Source: Pseudonocardiaceae bacterium (GTDB lineage Bacteria; Actinomycetota; Actinomycetes; Mycobacteriales; Pseudonocardiaceae). Taken from it: DNA of 5,742 nucleotides. The notes beneath the pieces are model-generated. The model had not been told where the DNA came from and searched no databases. It was given only the letters and a program-made list of their open reading frames with translations. The stretch spans positions 1 through 5,742 of the forward strand of contig JAICSB010000242.1 in assembly GCA_025937115.1 (NCBI GenBank). Reading direction: 5' to 3'. The position numbers and the translations under genes are program-made. Positions 5,537 to 5,742 of the stretch are shown here, piece after piece (position 1 is the stretch's first letter; each line of letters opens with the position of its first letter).

Positions 5537-5575
5537 CTACCGTAAGCACCGTGCGGGCTAGGTGCGCTCTACCGT
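5534..5575 (+). repeat. Pair of 10-bp direct repeats
   Basis: GCTCTACCGT occurs at 5534-5543 and again at 5566-5575, 32 bp apart. Between them GCACC (5546-5550) and GGTGC (5561-5565) form an inverted repeat. Each copy contains TACCGT, which fits a TAnnnT -10 box, so they may be promoter or operator elements for the gene at 5658. The first copy also marks the point where the PIN relic loses homology, so a deletion or insertion scar is equally possible. Confidence 0.5.
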
Positions 5576-5657
5576 GGACATCGACGGCTCCACGAAGCCC
5601 CGGTTCGATGTGGCGCACAACGTTCCCGGCAGGCGGTGCCGCTGTGAGAGGTATCTG

Positions 5658-5742
5658 ATGACCGACGTCAAGCACTACCTGGTCGGGGAGCACGTCGAGG
5701 ATTTCAATTCTGGGTTGATCAGCCGGCGGGAGCTGCTCCGTC
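5658..5742 (+). CDS. Start of a probable dienelactone hydrolase-family protein (partial, right edge)
   Basis: Only the first 28 codons are in the window. ATG 5658 is preceded by GAGAGG (5646-5651) with 6 nt spacing, a good ribosome binding site. The peptide begins MTDVKHYLVGEHVEDF and reaches SRRELLR at residues 22-28, a twin-arginine-like motif that normally precedes a hydrophobic stretch. Bacterial dienelactone hydrolase/carboxymethylenebutenolidase-family proteins often start with such an acidic N-terminus followed by (S/T)RRE(L/A)LRR, so an exported or formerly exported alpha/beta hydrolase is the best guess. The catalytic Cys/Asp/His region lies outside the window. The frame also stays open upstream to GTG 5562 and GTG 5574, but these lack a comparable ribosome binding site. 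Another Tat substrate cannot be excluded. Confidence 0.6.
   Translation, partial: MTDVKHYLVGEHVEDFNSGLISRRELLR

Larger units (their letters stand above)
5061..5657. other. Long intergenic region with repeats and a toxin gene relic
   Basis: Nearly 600 bases without an intact gene. From left to right it holds the leader and promoter of the FAD enzyme (5061-5140), unassigned sequence (about 5140-5279), a long inverted repeat (5280-5339), a small perfect hairpin GAGCT-CCA-AGCTC (5347-5359), unassigned sequence, a PIN-domain relic on the minus strand (5420-5536), 10-bp direct repeats (5534 and 5566), and the Shine-Dalgarno of the rightmost gene (5646-5651). No tRNA was recognised. Confidence 0.6.

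Noticed and set aside
5600..5612. GGTTCGATG as a tRNA T-loop fragment or attachment site
   Set aside because: No matching acceptor, anticodon or D-arm sequences surround it.
1..5742. CRISPR array, insertion sequence or phage genes
   Set aside because: No regularly spaced repeats, transposase or integrase motifs, or phage structural proteins were seen on either strand.

Overview
This GC-rich window has GTG starts, closely packed genes and protein sequences of actinobacterial character. The proteins include a SigF-family sigma factor resembling mycobacterial SigF, and an actinobacterial-type glutathione-independent formaldehyde dehydrogenase. The best guess is a Mycobacterium-like or related actinomycete chromosome. 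No insertion sequence, phage gene, CRISPR array, rRNA or tRNA was seen.

Layout. Positions 1-2449 form a tight minus-strand operon, in transcription order: fdhA (GTG at 2449), a DedA-family membrane protein (9 nt downstream of fdhA, GTG at 1219), and a membrane permease of the YraQ/ArsP type. The permease overlaps the dedA stop by ATGA at 563-560 and runs off the left edge. Positions 2450-2853 are a divergent intergenic region with a strong hairpin (2780-2801). On the plus strand follows a short leader ORF (2854-2934), whose stop overlaps the likely GTG start (2931) of a SigF-family sigma factor ending at 3788. Facing it tail to tail, with no base between the two stop codons, is a minus-strand FAD-dependent monooxygenase/oxidoreductase (3789-5060). 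This gene has its own candidate promoter, overlapped by a small palindrome at 5122-5138.

Positions 5061-5657 contain no intact gene. They hold a 22-bp-arm imperfect inverted repeat (5280-5339), the C-terminal remnant of a VapC-type PIN toxin on the minus strand (5420-5536), and a 10-bp direct repeat whose first copy sits where the PIN homology ends. At the right edge a new plus-strand gene starts (ATG 5658). Its N-terminus carries a twin-arginine-like SRRELLR motif and resembles actinobacterial dienelactone hydrolase-family proteins.

How the parts may fit together (inference). The fdhA operon pairs cytosolic oxidation of formaldehyde with two membrane proteins. The divergently transcribed sigma factor has no anti-sigma gene beside it here and could be a local or stress regulator. 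The FAD enzyme and the putative hydrolase suggest a catabolic or detoxifying accessory neighbourhood. The 5.1-5.6 kb stretch looks like a scarred junction containing a decayed toxin-antitoxin locus.
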